NCBI RefSeq assembly: GCF_012328925.1
Contig: NZ_JAAXLS010000001.1
Location: 248,001-312,000, forward strand
Length of the DNA: 64,000 nucleotides
Source of the DNA: Amycolatopsis acididurans
GTDB lineage: Bacteria > Actinomycetota > Actinomycetes > Mycobacteriales > Pseudonocardiaceae
Direction of reading: 5' to 3'
This document shows, one piece after another, positions 54,876 to 63,055 of this stretch. Position 1 is the stretch's first letter; each line of letters starts with the position of its first letter. The translations under genes and the position numbers were made by a program. The notes beneath the pieces were generated by a model that saw only the letters and a program-made list of their open reading frames with translations, did no database searches and was not told where the DNA came from.

Positions 54876-55747
54876 AACCTCCGGCATTCGACTATCACGT
54901 GCCCACCGGCATCAAGGAAACCGTGTCGCTGCTGGCCGAACTGGGCGAGGAGGCGAAGGTCATCGCCGGCGGGCAGAGCCTGGTGCCGATGCTGGCTCTG
55001 CGGCTGGCCGTGTTCGAGCATCTCGTCGATCTGCGCGACGTGGCGGGACTGCGCGGCATCGAACACCGCGACGACGCGGTGTGGGTGGGCGCGGCGACCA
55101 CACAGGCCACGATCGAACGGTCCGCCGAACTCGCCGCGGCCGTGCCGCTGCTGACCCGGGCCACACCGCTGATCGGGCACTTCCAGATCCGCAACCGGGG
55201 CACCATCGGCGGTTCGCTCGCGCACGCCGACGCGGCCGCCGAATACCCCGCCGTGGTGCTCGCGCTCGATGCGATGCTGGAGGCGGAATCGCCCGGCGGA
55301 ACGCGCTCGATTCCCGCGACCGGGTTCTTCACCGGTTTGTGGGGTACCGAACTGGCCGCCGACGAGATCCTCACCGGCATCACTTTCCCGCTGTGGCAGG
55401 GGCGATCGGGGTTCGCGATCGAGGAGTTCGCGCGCCGCCACGGGGATTTCGCCATCGCGGGCGCCACCGTCGCGGTGCGGCTCGACGATGAGGACCGGGT
55501 GAGCCGGTGCGGCATCGGTTTGTTCGGGCTGGGGCCCGCGGCGCAGCGGGCGTCCGCCGTGGAAACCGAGGTCACCGGAAGGCCCGTCGCCGGGATCTCG
55601 GCGACCGAGGTGGGGCAGGCCGCGATGTCGGACCTGGACTCCGTGCCTTCGGATCTGCACGGCCCCGCCGCCTACCGCAAGCGGGTGGGGGCGGCGATGG
55701 TGGCGCGCGCGTGGGAGCGAGCAGTGGGAGAGGCACGCGATGTCTGA
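54872..55747 (+). CDS. Molybdenum hydroxylase FAD subunit (CoxM type), 291 aa
   Basis: FAD-binding subunit: VIAGGQSLVPMLALRL (about residues 30-45) and NRGTIGGSLAHADAAAEYP (about residues 108-126), both FAD contacts in this family, plus the C-terminal CO-dehydrogenase flavoprotein domain. It starts at ATG 54872 in an ATGA overlap with the large subunit. Order L-M-S on one strand is a common variant of this enzyme set. Confidence 0.92.
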   Translation: MKPPAFDYHVPTGIKETVSLLAELGEEAKVIAGGQSLVPMLALRLAVFEHLVDLRDVAGLRGIEHRDDAVWVGAATTQATIERSAELAAAVPLLTRATPLIGHFQIRNRGTIGGSLAHADAAAEYPAVVLALDAMLEAESPGGTRSIPATGFFTGLWGTELAADEILTGITFPLWQGRSGFAIEEFARRHGDFAIAGATVAVRLDDEDRVSRCGIGLFGLGPAAQRASAVETEVTGRPVAGISATEVGQAAMSDLDSVPSDLHGPAAYRKRVGAAMVARAWERAVGEARDV

Positions 55748-56216
55748 GGTCGAGATCGAGCTGAAGGTCAACGGCGGCGTTCGCCGCGCGGCGGTCGAGC
55801 CGCGGCTGACGCTGGCGGACTACCTGCGCGTGCACTGTGGACTCACCGGCACGCATCTCGGCTGCGAGCACGGGGTCTGCGGTGCGTGCACGGTGCTGGT
55901 CGACGGTGCCGCCGTGCGGGCGTGCCTCGTGTTCGCCGCGCAGGCCGACGGAGCCGAGGTCACCACCGTGGAGGGCCTCGCCGGTGATGACGGTGAGCTT
56001 TCCCCGGTGCAGGATGCCTTCCGCGACCACCACGGGCTCCAATGTGGATTCTGCACCCCGGGTTTCGTGGTCTCGGCCACCGCGTTCCTGCGGGACAACC
56101 CGCGGCCCACCGACGAGCAGATCCGCGAAGCACTGTCCGGGAACCTGTGCCGGTGCACCGGATACCAGGGAATCCTCCAGGCCGTCCGCGCGGCGGCGGA
56201 GTCCGATCAGGAATGA
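55740..56216 (+). CDS. Molybdenum hydroxylase [2Fe-2S] subunit (CoxS type), 158 aa
   Basis: Small iron-sulfur subunit with both clusters: CEHGVCGACTVLVDG (plant-type N-terminal cluster) with the distal Cys in RACLVF, and CGFCTPG plus LCRCTGY for the second cluster. Length is typical. It starts at ATG 55740, overlapping the FAD subunit end by 8 bp, and is followed by the mycofactocin-type SDR 7 bp later. Confidence 0.93.
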   Translation: MSEVEIELKVNGGVRRAAVEPRLTLADYLRVHCGLTGTHLGCEHGVCGACTVLVDGAAVRACLVFAAQADGAEVTTVEGLAGDDGELSPVQDAFRDHHGLQCGFCTPGFVVSATAFLRDNPRPTDEQIREALSGNLCRCTGYQGILQAVRAAAESDQE

Positions 56217-56223
56217 GGTAACG

Positions 56224-57060
56224 ATGGCTGGACGAGTTGCGGGCAAGGTCGCTTTCATCACCGGCGCGGCGCGCGGCCAGGGCCGCAGTCACGCGGTCCG
56301 GCTGGCGCAGGAAGGTGCCGACATCATCGGCATCGACGTGTGCAAGCAGCTGGACAACGTGCCGTTCCCGATGTCGACACCGGAGGATCTCGCCGAAACG
56401 GTGTCACTGGTGGAAAAGGAAGGCCGCCGGATGCTGGCCACGCAGGCCGACGTGCGGGACTTCGCGGCGGTGAAGGCGGCCGTGGACGCCGGTGTCGAGG
56501 AGTTCGGCAGGCTCGACATCGCCATCGCGAACGCGGGGCTGGGCAACACCGGTGCGCCGCTGGCTGAGATGGACGAGCACCTCTGGCAGGACATGATCGG
56601 CGTCAACCTGACCGGCGTGTGGCTGTCGGCGAAGGCGGCGATCCCGCACATCCAGGCCGGCGGCCGGGGCGGGTCGATCATCCTCACCAGTTCGGTCGGT
56701 GGGCTCAAGGCTTACCCGAACGTGGGCCATTACGTCGCCGCCAAACACGGTGTGGTCGGCGTGATGCGCACGCTCGCGGTGGAGCTGGCGCACCAGAGCA
56801 TCCGGGTGAACTCGGTGCATCCCACCCAGGTGAACACGCCGATGGTGATGAACGACGCCACCTTCCGGATGTTCCGCCCCGACCTGGAGAACCCGACCGT
56901 CGACGATTTCGCCCCGCTCTCGCAGATGGCGCACATGCTGCCGGTACCGTGGGTCGAGGCGCTCGATATCAGTAACGCGGTGCTGTTCCTGGCCTCCGAC
57001 GAGTCGCGCTACATCACCGGCCTGACGCTGCCGGTCGACGCGGGCAGCATGCTCAAGTAG
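56224..57060 (+). CDS. Mycofactocin-coupled-type SDR, 278 aa
   Basis: Same subfamily as 35323-36183: FITGAARGQGRSHAVRLAQEGAD, the family insertion KQLDNVPFPMSTPEDLAETV, the active-site YVAAK, and WVEALDISNAVLFLASDESR before ITGLTLPVDAGSMLK. It starts at ATG 56224 with GAGG upstream. Fourth gene of the molybdenum hydroxylase operon, so it should oxidise an alcohol product. A partial copy follows directly at 57063-57240. Confidence 0.9.
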   Translation: MAGRVAGKVAFITGAARGQGRSHAVRLAQEGADIIGIDVCKQLDNVPFPMSTPEDLAETVSLVEKEGRRMLATQADVRDFAAVKAAVDAGVEEFGRLDIAIANAGLGNTGAPLAEMDEHLWQDMIGVNLTGVWLSAKAAIPHIQAGGRGGSIILTSSVGGLKAYPNVGHYVAAKHGVVGVMRTLAVELAHQSIRVNSVHPTQVNTPMVMNDATFRMFRPDLENPTVDDFAPLSQMAHMLPVPWVEALDISNAVLFLASDESRYITGLTLPVDAGSMLK

Positions 57061-57062
57061 CC

Positions 57063-57240
57063 GTGGGGGACGTACGCGACTTCGCCGCGCCGAAATCCGC
57101 TGTGGACACCGTCGCGCGCGACCCTCTGCTGCCGGTGCCCTGGGTGGAGGCGATGGACGTCAGTAACGCGGTGCTGTTCCTGGCCTCCGACGAATCCCGC
57201 TACATCACCGGGCTGACACTGCCGGTGGACGTCGTCGTGG
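57063..57240 (+). pseudogene. Decayed partial duplicate of the mycofactocin-type SDR
   Basis: Begins GDVRDFAAPKSAVDT, matching ADVRDFAAVKAAVDA of the SDR just upstream, then jumps to LLPVPWVEAMDVSNAVLFLASDESR and ITGLTLPVDV, matching its C-terminal part. The middle of the protein, including the active site, is missing. DNA similarity is high over stretches such as ATCAGTAACGCGGTG-like segments. It is best read as a tandem copy with a large internal deletion. The frame runs on into the antisense of the next gene. Confidence 0.82.
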
Positions 57241-57253
57241 CAGGCCCGGCCGG

Positions 57254-57808
57254 TCACGACGACGTCGGCGTCAGCTCGCTGATGAGCCACTGGCCCGCGA
57301 CCTTCGTCATGGTCACCCGGGCCGTGCTCGACGTGCTGCGCGGGTCCGGCTGGGCCTTGCTGGAGGTCTTCTGGTCGATGAAGACCACGACCACGACGGA
57401 GTCCGGGTTCACGCTCACCGCGGCGGCCCGGCTCACGATCGCGACCGACGTGGTGCCCTCCTGCTTGACCGCGGGCGCGATCGCCTGCCGGGCGAAAGGC
57501 ACGTAGTACTGCGCGAAGGAGCCCGCCGTGCTCTGCTGGGCCCGTTCGATGTCGGCGTCGATGGTGTCGGCGCCGTAGCTGAGCACCTGCGCCACCCGTA
57601 GCCGCGCCTGCGCCACCGCGTCGGACCGCGCGTCGTCGATGGCCTCCGCGCGCCGCGCGGCGAAGACCAGCAGCGTGGTGCCCGCGACGGCCAGCACGGT
57701 CAGCACCGCCAGCAGCGAGACGGTGACCCGTCGCTTCCGGACGGAGACGGTCCTGGCGCGCGCGAGGCCGGGCCGGGGGAGACGGGGCCGGGGGAGGCGG
57801 AGTTTCAT
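57254..57808 (-). CDS. Mce-associated membrane protein, 184 aa
   Basis: Basic cytoplasmic N-terminus, one membrane helix (about residues 29-50) and a periplasmic NTF2-like domain containing VLSYGADTIDADIERAQQSTAGSF and GQWLISELTP, the pattern of Mas (mce-associated) proteins. It starts at ATG 57808, overlapping the upstream Mas gene by 4 bp. Last gene of the mce operon, converging on the SDR remnant. Mas proteins are thought to stabilise the Mce transporter. Confidence 0.87.
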   Translation of the reverse strand: MKLRLPRPRLPRPGLARARTVSVRKRRVTVSLLAVLTVLAVAGTTLLVFAARRAEAIDDARSDAVAQARLRVAQVLSYGADTIDADIERAQQSTAGSFAQYYVPFARQAIAPAVKQEGTTSVAIVSRAAAVSVNPDSVVVVVFIDQKTSSKAQPDPRSTSSTARVTMTKVAGQWLISELTPTSS

Positions 57809-58383
57809 GCGATCACGTCATTCGACTGGACGAGCCACGTCTCGCCCTGGCGGACCAGGCCGATCGCGACGCGGTAGAACCGGTCGCGGGGAGTCGTGAT
57901 CTCGGTGTTGGTCACGTGCGTGGTGATGGCGAACAGCACGGTGGCGGAGTTGTCGTCGGCACGTTCCACGCCCGACGCGGTGATCGTGCAGGTCGATCTC
58001 ACCTTGCCCTGCGTGAGGATGTACTGCAGGCCCTGCTGGCTGTCGATCAGGCCCTGACGGTACGCGCCGGTCGTGGCCGCGACGATCTTCGGCATCTGCT
58101 GGGGGAACGTCTGGTAGTCCAGCGAGTAGGACTGCCGGGCCACGTCGGTGGCCACGGACAGGATCGCTGCCCGCCGGTCCGCGGTGGCGCGGTAGTCCAG
58201 CACGGAGCGCAGCAGAAGCCCGCCCACCACAAGGGAAGCCGTCAGCACCACCGCGAGCACCAGTGCCGCGACGAACCAGGTCGCCGAGCGCGGCGGCGCG
58301 GCGGTTTCCTCCGCCCGTGCCTCGGGCTCCTGTTCGGCGGCTTCGGCCTCGACGGCCTCTTGCGCTGTCTCGCTCGAGCTCAT
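57805..58383 (-). CDS. Mce-associated membrane protein, 192 aa
   Basis: Acidic Ala/Glu-rich cytoplasmic N-terminus, a membrane helix (WFVAALVLAVVLTASLVVGG), and an extracytoplasmic Mas-type domain ending FYRVAIGLVRQGETWLVQSNDV. ATG 58383 is chosen; the long open frame upstream is shadow. Its sequence is clearly different from the three other Mas proteins here, so the set is not a recent tandem duplication. Confidence 0.86.
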   Translation of the reverse strand: MSSSETAQEAVEAEAAEQEPEARAEETAAPPRSATWFVAALVLAVVLTASLVVGGLLLRSVLDYRATADRRAAILSVATDVARQSYSLDYQTFPQQMPKIVAATTGAYRQGLIDSQQGLQYILTQGKVRSTCTITASGVERADDNSATVLFAITTHVTNTEITTPRDRFYRVAIGLVRQGETWLVQSNDVIA

Positions 58384-58403
58384 CACGATGCCCTTTCCCG
58401 CGC

Positions 58404-58940
58404 TCAGAGCGGCTCGAACCCGGCCAGCAGCCACTTGCCGTCCACCCGGGCGGCGGTGACCCGCGCGACGCGGCTGTCCACCCTCGGCGCGGTCAGGCTC
58501 TTGCCGGTGGTCGTCTGGTTCAAGAACACCAGGACGACGACCCGGTCGGGCTGCGCGTCGGCGACCCCGGCCGAGCGCACCACCGTCTGCGTGGTCGCCT
58601 GCTCCTGCACGACGGCGGGTTTGAGCGTCGCGGCGAGCCCGTTCTGCGCCCAGTACTCGCCCGTGGTGACCGACTTCGCGCGCTCGATGTCCGCGTCGAT
58701 CGTGCGGTAGTCGAAGTTGAGCAGCTTCGGCGTGAGGTCGAGCACCGCCGACACCGCCTGCGCACCGGCCCGCTCCTTGGCGATGGTGTCCACCGTGGAC
58801 AACGAAAGGACGGTCACCGCGGCGGCGGCCGCCGCGGCGAGCAGTACGGTGATCGCCGCCAGCACGATGCGCACGCGTCTGGTGGGCAGGACCCGGTCGG
58901 CCCGGCCGACCACCGCTCGGGGAAACGCGAAAACCGTCAC
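58404..58940 (-). CDS. Mce-associated membrane protein, 178 aa
   Basis: Basic N-terminus, a membrane helix (IVLAAITVLLAAAAAAAVTVL), and an extracytoplasmic domain with LLNFDYRTIDADIERAKSVTTGEYW and KWLLAGFEPL, typical Mas features. It starts at GTG 58940 with GGGAGG upstream, 9 bp after the YrbE stop. Confidence 0.86.
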   Translation of the reverse strand: MTVFAFPRAVVGRADRVLPTRRVRIVLAAITVLLAAAAAAAVTVLSLSTVDTIAKERAGAQAVSAVLDLTPKLLNFDYRTIDADIERAKSVTTGEYWAQNGLAATLKPAVVQEQATTQTVVRSAGVADAQPDRVVVLVFLNQTTTGKSLTAPRVDSRVARVTAARVDGKWLLAGFEPL

Positions 58941-58949
58941 CGGACCTCC

Positions 58950-59732
58950 CTAGAAACCGCCGGAACCGCTGAACTGCATGTAGATGAGGGTGATGATGGT
59001 GTTGACCACGAACAGGATCGCCACCACGAGCACCACCGTCTCGTTGACCGCCTCGCCGACGCCTTTGGCGCCCGCGCTGACCGTCAGGCCGCGGTAGCAG
59101 CCCACGAGCCCGGCCGCGAGACCGAACACGATCACCTTGATCACCCCGACGATCACGTCGGGCAGCCCGACCAGCAGCGTCAGGTTCGCGACGAACTGGC
59201 CGGGGCTGGCACCCTGCACGAGCACCGAGAACACGTATCCGGTGCTGATGCCCACGACGCACACGATCGCGTTGAGGCCGATCGCGACGAGCGTCGCGGC
59301 CAGCACCCGGGGCACGACGAGCCGCTGGATCGGGTCGACGCCGAGCACCTCCATCGCGTCGATCTCCTCGCGGATGGTGCGGGAGGCGAGGTCCGCGCAG
59401 ATGGCCGTCGATCCCGCGCCGGCGAGCACGAGCACGCTGGCCATCGACCCGATCTCACGCACGACGGCCAGCGCCGTGCCCGCGCCGGAAAGGTCGATCG
59501 CGCCGATCTGGCCGAGCAGCTGGTTGACGAAGAAGATCGTCACACCGAGGAACGGGACCGCGAGGAAGATGCACGGCAATACCGTGACCCTGGCCAGGAA
59601 CACGGTCTGCTCGAAGAACTCCGTGAGCTGGAACGGGCGGCGGAACACGGCCCTGATCGTGTCCAGGCTCATCGCGGTGAACCCGCCGATCGCCTTGATC
59701 GTGCCTACCGCACTCAGTGCCACCGATCCCAC
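58950..59732 (-). CDS. YrbE/MlaE-type ABC permease of the mce system, 260 aa
   Basis: MlaE-family permease with about five or six membrane segments: RRPFQLTEFFEQTVFLARV near the N-terminus, AVVREIGSMASVLVLAGAGSTAICADLASRTIREEIDAMEVLGVDPIQRLVVPRVLA (the conserved EQ-type coupling helix region), and CYRGLTVSAGAKGVGEAVNETVV near the C-terminus. In most mce operons two yrbE genes precede mceA; here a single one lies between Mas genes downstream of mceF. It starts at GTG 59732. Confidence 0.88.
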   Translation of the reverse strand: MGSVALSAVGTIKAIGGFTAMSLDTIRAVFRRPFQLTEFFEQTVFLARVTVLPCIFLAVPFLGVTIFFVNQLLGQIGAIDLSGAGTALAVVREIGSMASVLVLAGAGSTAICADLASRTIREEIDAMEVLGVDPIQRLVVPRVLAATLVAIGLNAIVCVVGISTGYVFSVLVQGASPGQFVANLTLLVGLPDVIVGVIKVIVFGLAAGLVGCYRGLTVSAGAKGVGEAVNETVVLVVAILFVVNTIITLIYMQFSGSGGF

Positions 59733-59736
59733 GTCC

Positions 59737-60309
59737 TCACGCGACGAACTGCAGATCCGACACGAGCCACTTGCCGTCCTGCTGCTCCATGCCCAGCAGC
59801 ACCCGGTAGACCGCGGGATAACCCTGCGGCGAATCGGTGTTGGTGACCACCGCGTTCGCCGACACCAGCACCGTCGCCCGGTTGTCGTCGGCGTTCTGGA
59901 TGCCCGAGGCGCTGATCGTGGCCTGCGCGCGCACCTGCCCGTCCCGCACGACCTGGGTGAACTGGTCGGCCTGCTGGGCGAACTGCTGCCGCCAGCCGCC
60001 GGTGGAGCCGGAGAGCACGCGGTCGAGCGAGCCCTGCACGCCCTCCGGGCTGAGGCTGAGCAACGCCAGCACTTCCTCTCGTGCCGCGACGGTGATCGCG
60101 GCGTCGCGCGCCTGGTGGTCGTGCGTGCCGCGCACGTACCACAGCGCGCCGCCCGCGACGACCAGCAGCACGACCACCACGAGGGAGACGACGACCGTGG
60201 CCGCCAGGCCGCGCTTGTGCCGCACGCTCCATTTTCGCGGAACGGGGGAGGGACGCGGCTTTTCTTCCGCTTCGGTGTCCTTTTCGGTCAGTTCGGAGGT
60301 CTCGGTCAT
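59737..60309 (-). CDS. Mce-associated membrane protein, 190 aa
   Basis: Acidic N-terminus (MTETSELTEKDTEAEEK), a membrane helix (GLAATVVVSLVVVVLLVVAGG), then a Mas-type domain with VQGSLDRVLSGSTGGW and DGKWLVSDLQFV. It starts at ATG 60309, overlapping the mceF stop (ATGA), so it is coupled to the Mce substrate-binding genes. Confidence 0.87.
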   Translation of the reverse strand: MTETSELTEKDTEAEEKPRPSPVPRKWSVRHKRGLAATVVVSLVVVVLLVVAGGALWYVRGTHDHQARDAAITVAAREEVLALLSLSPEGVQGSLDRVLSGSTGGWRQQFAQQADQFTQVVRDGQVRAQATISASGIQNADDNRATVLVSANAVVTNTDSPQGYPAVYRVLLGMEQQDGKWLVSDLQFVA

Positions 60310-61829
60310 GACCCTCCTCCAATCGGTGCGAGCAGCGGGGCGAGCAGGAACTGCTCCAGGGGAGTCACCGGCCCGCCCGGTGTGCTGACCTGCGGCAGCG
60401 GCAAACCGCCCTTGAGGAACGGCTGGCCGTCGGCGTAGAACAGCCCGTTCGGGCCCTCGTGCGAGGTGTTGCCGGCGCCGTTGATCGCGGGCGGTGGCTG
60501 TCCCGGTGGGGCCGCTCCCGAGAAGTCGGCATCGCCGATGAAGGCCTTGTTCTCCGCACGCGTCTTCGGGTTGCGTGCCGCGACTTCCAGCATGTGCGCA
60601 ATGGCGGTGTCGGTGGCGGCCTTGGCTTCCTGTGGGGACTGGAAGTTCAGCCCGCACTGTGCGGCGGTCGCGCCCGTGCTGCCCGGACCGGCCGGACTGC
60701 CGGGCGGGCAGGGCGCGTTGCGGTAGCCACGCACCTCTATCGGGGAGTTCTTCGGTTCCTTGCAGTAGGCGTCCGTCGGTGGCGGGCGCGAGTTGGACAG
60801 GTCGGTCGGTGCCGTACGGTCCTGCTCGTACCCGTTGGTGCAAGGCGGCGGGGAACCGAACGTCAGCTTGAAGCCCATCGCCGAATACGGCGGCGGGTTC
60901 TGCCCGGAATCCTTGATGCCCCACGCGGTCGTGCTGGTCAGCGAGGAGATCGCGGCGGGGAAGATCACCAGTGTCTGCTGGATGTTCGGGATGAACACGC
61001 GCAGCACCTGGCCGGTCGAGGTGAGATCGCCCAGCAACTGCGGCAGCGTGGGGCGGATCTGGTCCAGCAGCCCGGTCAGCTGGTCGGCCATCGGCCCGGT
61101 GTTGTCGATCGCCCCGCGCAGGCTCGGATCCACCGAGCGCAGGGTCCCGGTCACGGCGGCGAGATCACCGGTGAACGCGGTGACCTGCGGCGCGATCTTG
61201 CGTTGCGTCGCCAGTACCGGCACCAGGTCGTTGAGTAGTTTCACCGTGGGGTCGAGGTTGGCCGCCGCCTGGTCCTCCAGTTGCGAGGCCGCGCGCAACA
61301 GCCCGGCGAGATCGGGGCCGGTTCCGTTGAACGCGCGGTAGACCTCGTCCACGGTGCTGTTCAGCTTGTCCAGCGGCAGGGTCGAGGCGAGCTGGTCCAC
61401 AGCGGACAGCATGTCCCCGACGGGCGTCGGGAAGGACACCTGGCCGGCGGGGATGACCTGCCCGTCGCGCAGCGGTGCGGAGTCCGAGCGCGGTTCGAAG
61501 TTGACGTACTGCTCGCCGATCGCCGAGGTGCTGCGCACCGCGACGGCGGAATCGGCCGGGATCTTCGCGCTGTCGTCGATGCCGAGCACCGCGCGCACCC
61601 CACCGCTGGACAGTTCCAGCTTGTCGACCTTGCCGACCTTGATGCCGCGCAAGGTCACCAGTGCGTTCTCATACAGCCCGCCCGCCCTCGGCAGATCCAG
61701 CGTGACGGCATAGGTCCCGATCCCGAACATGCGCGGGACCTGGACATACCGCACGGCGGCGAACGCGACGCCGATCACCGTGACGATGACGAACGCGATG
61801 AGCTGGCCGCGGACCATCCTGCTGAGCAT
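60306..61829 (-). CDS. mceF: MCE-family protein, MceF type, 507 aa
   Basis: N-terminal membrane anchor (LIAFVIVTVIGVAFAAVRYVQV), then the MCE domain GTYAVTLDLPRAGGLYENALVTLRGIKVGKVDKLEL, a coiled-coil-like helical region and a long Pro/Gly-rich C-terminus. The sequence and last position among the mce genes fit MceF. It starts at ATG 61829, sharing one base with the mceE stop (TGATG). The Mce proteins form a periplasmic tube carrying lipid to the YrbE permease. Confidence 0.87.
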   Translation of the reverse strand: MLSRMVRGQLIAFVIVTVIGVAFAAVRYVQVPRMFGIGTYAVTLDLPRAGGLYENALVTLRGIKVGKVDKLELSSGGVRAVLGIDDSAKIPADSAVAVRSTSAIGEQYVNFEPRSDSAPLRDGQVIPAGQVSFPTPVGDMLSAVDQLASTLPLDKLNSTVDEVYRAFNGTGPDLAGLLRAASQLEDQAAANLDPTVKLLNDLVPVLATQRKIAPQVTAFTGDLAAVTGTLRSVDPSLRGAIDNTGPMADQLTGLLDQIRPTLPQLLGDLTSTGQVLRVFIPNIQQTLVIFPAAISSLTSTTAWGIKDSGQNPPPYSAMGFKLTFGSPPPCTNGYEQDRTAPTDLSNSRPPPTDAYCKEPKNSPIEVRGYRNAPCPPGSPAGPGSTGATAAQCGLNFQSPQEAKAATDTAIAHMLEVAARNPKTRAENKAFIGDADFSGAAPPGQPPPAINGAGNTSHEGPNGLFYADGQPFLKGGLPLPQVSTPGGPVTPLEQFLLAPLLAPIGGGS

Positions 61830-63055
61830 CAGTTGCCTCCCGGGATGATCAGGCCGAGCAGGCCACCGCTCTGCCCGTTCACCGGCTGGGGTGCCGTCGG
61901 CGTCGACGGGATCGGGGTCGGCACCGGTTCGCGCTGGCCGAGGGGCAGCGGCAGCAACTGTGCCACGCCTGCGGTGAGCGGGTTGGCGTTGACCAGGCCG
62001 CCGGCCAGCGAGGAACCGCCCAGCAGCGGCACTCCGGCGAGTGTGAAGCCACGCAACAGGTTGTCGGCCAGCACGTTGGCGTCCAGATCGACGGTCACGT
62101 ACAGGTTTCCGTAGTCGCCGTTGATCACCGCGGGGAACGCGGTGTTGGAGGCGAAGGGGAAGGTGGGCAGGAAGCCCAGGGACCCGGTGAGGTCCTTGCC
62201 CGAGTTCGCGAGCTGGGTCAGCACCGGTTGCGCCGCCTGGAGATCGGCCCGCAGGTCGTCGCGGCCGGCGTTGATCACGTGCGACGCGACGTCGCCGAAC
62301 GCCGACACCGAATTCAGCGTCTGCACCAGCGTCGTCCGCTGCCGTTCGAGCACGGCCAACCCCGGCGGGATCGTGCGCAGCGCGTTGTCGATGACCTGCG
62401 TTTGCCGGGCGAGTGTGCCGGTCAGGCGGTCGATGTTGTTCAGCGCGCGCACGATGTCGCCCTTGCGCGCGTCGAGCGTGCTCGCCAGCTGGCCGAGGTT
62501 GTGAATGAGCCCGCGGAACTCGTCCTCGTGCCCGGTGAGCGCGTTGTTCAGCTCGGTCGTGATCGTCTGGACCTGGGCGAGCCCGCCCTGGTTGAGCAGG
62601 GCCGACAGGGCGGTCAGCAGTTCCTCGGTCTCGGGGTACTGGCCGGTGCGGGTGACGGGGATGTCGTCGCCGGGGCGCAGCGTGCCGACCGGCTGACCCT
62701 GTCGCGGCGGCGACAGTTCCAGGTATTCCGCGCCCAGCAGGCTTTTCTGCGCCACTCGGGCTTCGGCGTTCGCGGGCAGGCTCACCGTTTTGAGCAGGTT
62801 CACCGTCAGCTTGGCCGTCCAGTTGTCGAACGCGACCGCGGTGACGGTGCCGACGGTGATGTCGCCGACCTTCACCTCGGCGTTGGGCACCAGGTTGCCC
62901 AGGTCGCTCATGTGCACGGTGATCTGGTAGCCGGCCTCGCCCGTGCCGGTGCGAAACGGCAGCGGCAGCGCGGTCAGCGGTGAGGCACTGCACGCGGTGA
63001 GCACGAGTGCCGCGACGAAGACGACGAAAAGACCGGCGGGGGACCGTTTTCTCAT
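61829..63055 (-). CDS. mceE: MCE-family lipoprotein, MceE type, 408 aa
   Basis: Lipoprotein signal with lipobox LTAC (VFVAALVLTACSAS), then the MCE domain YQITVHMSDLGNLVPNAEVKVGDITVGTVTAVAFD, a helical segment with many Leu/Gln, and a Pro-rich tail. In mce operons the E protein is the lipoprotein (LprK-type), which fixes the assignment. It starts at ATG 63055 in an ATGA overlap with the upstream mce gene. Confidence 0.9.
   Translation of the reverse strand: MRKRSPAGLFVVFVAALVLTACSASPLTALPLPFRTGTGEAGYQITVHMSDLGNLVPNAEVKVGDITVGTVTAVAFDNWTAKLTVNLLKTVSLPANAEARVAQKSLLGAEYLELSPPRQGQPVGTLRPGDDIPVTRTGQYPETEELLTALSALLNQGGLAQVQTITTELNNALTGHEDEFRGLIHNLGQLASTLDARKGDIVRALNNIDRLTGTLARQTQVIDNALRTIPPGLAVLERQRTTLVQTLNSVSAFGDVASHVINAGRDDLRADLQAAQPVLTQLANSGKDLTGSLGFLPTFPFASNTAFPAVINGDYGNLYVTVDLDANVLADNLLRGFTLAGVPLLGGSSLAGGLVNANPLTAGVAQLLPLPLGQREPVPTPIPSTPTAPQPVNGQSGGLLGLIIPGGN

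Noticed and set aside
52545-56216. Carbon monoxide dehydrogenase (CoxLMS) as the enzyme activity
   Set aside because: The active-site loop of the large subunit is AYRGPW, not the AYRCSFR of form I CO dehydrogenase, so only a molybdenum hydroxylase is claimed.
57063-57506. A 147-codon plus-strand frame as a complete gene
   Set aside because: The first 59 codons or so are an SDR remnant and the rest is antisense to the intact Mas gene at 57254-57808.
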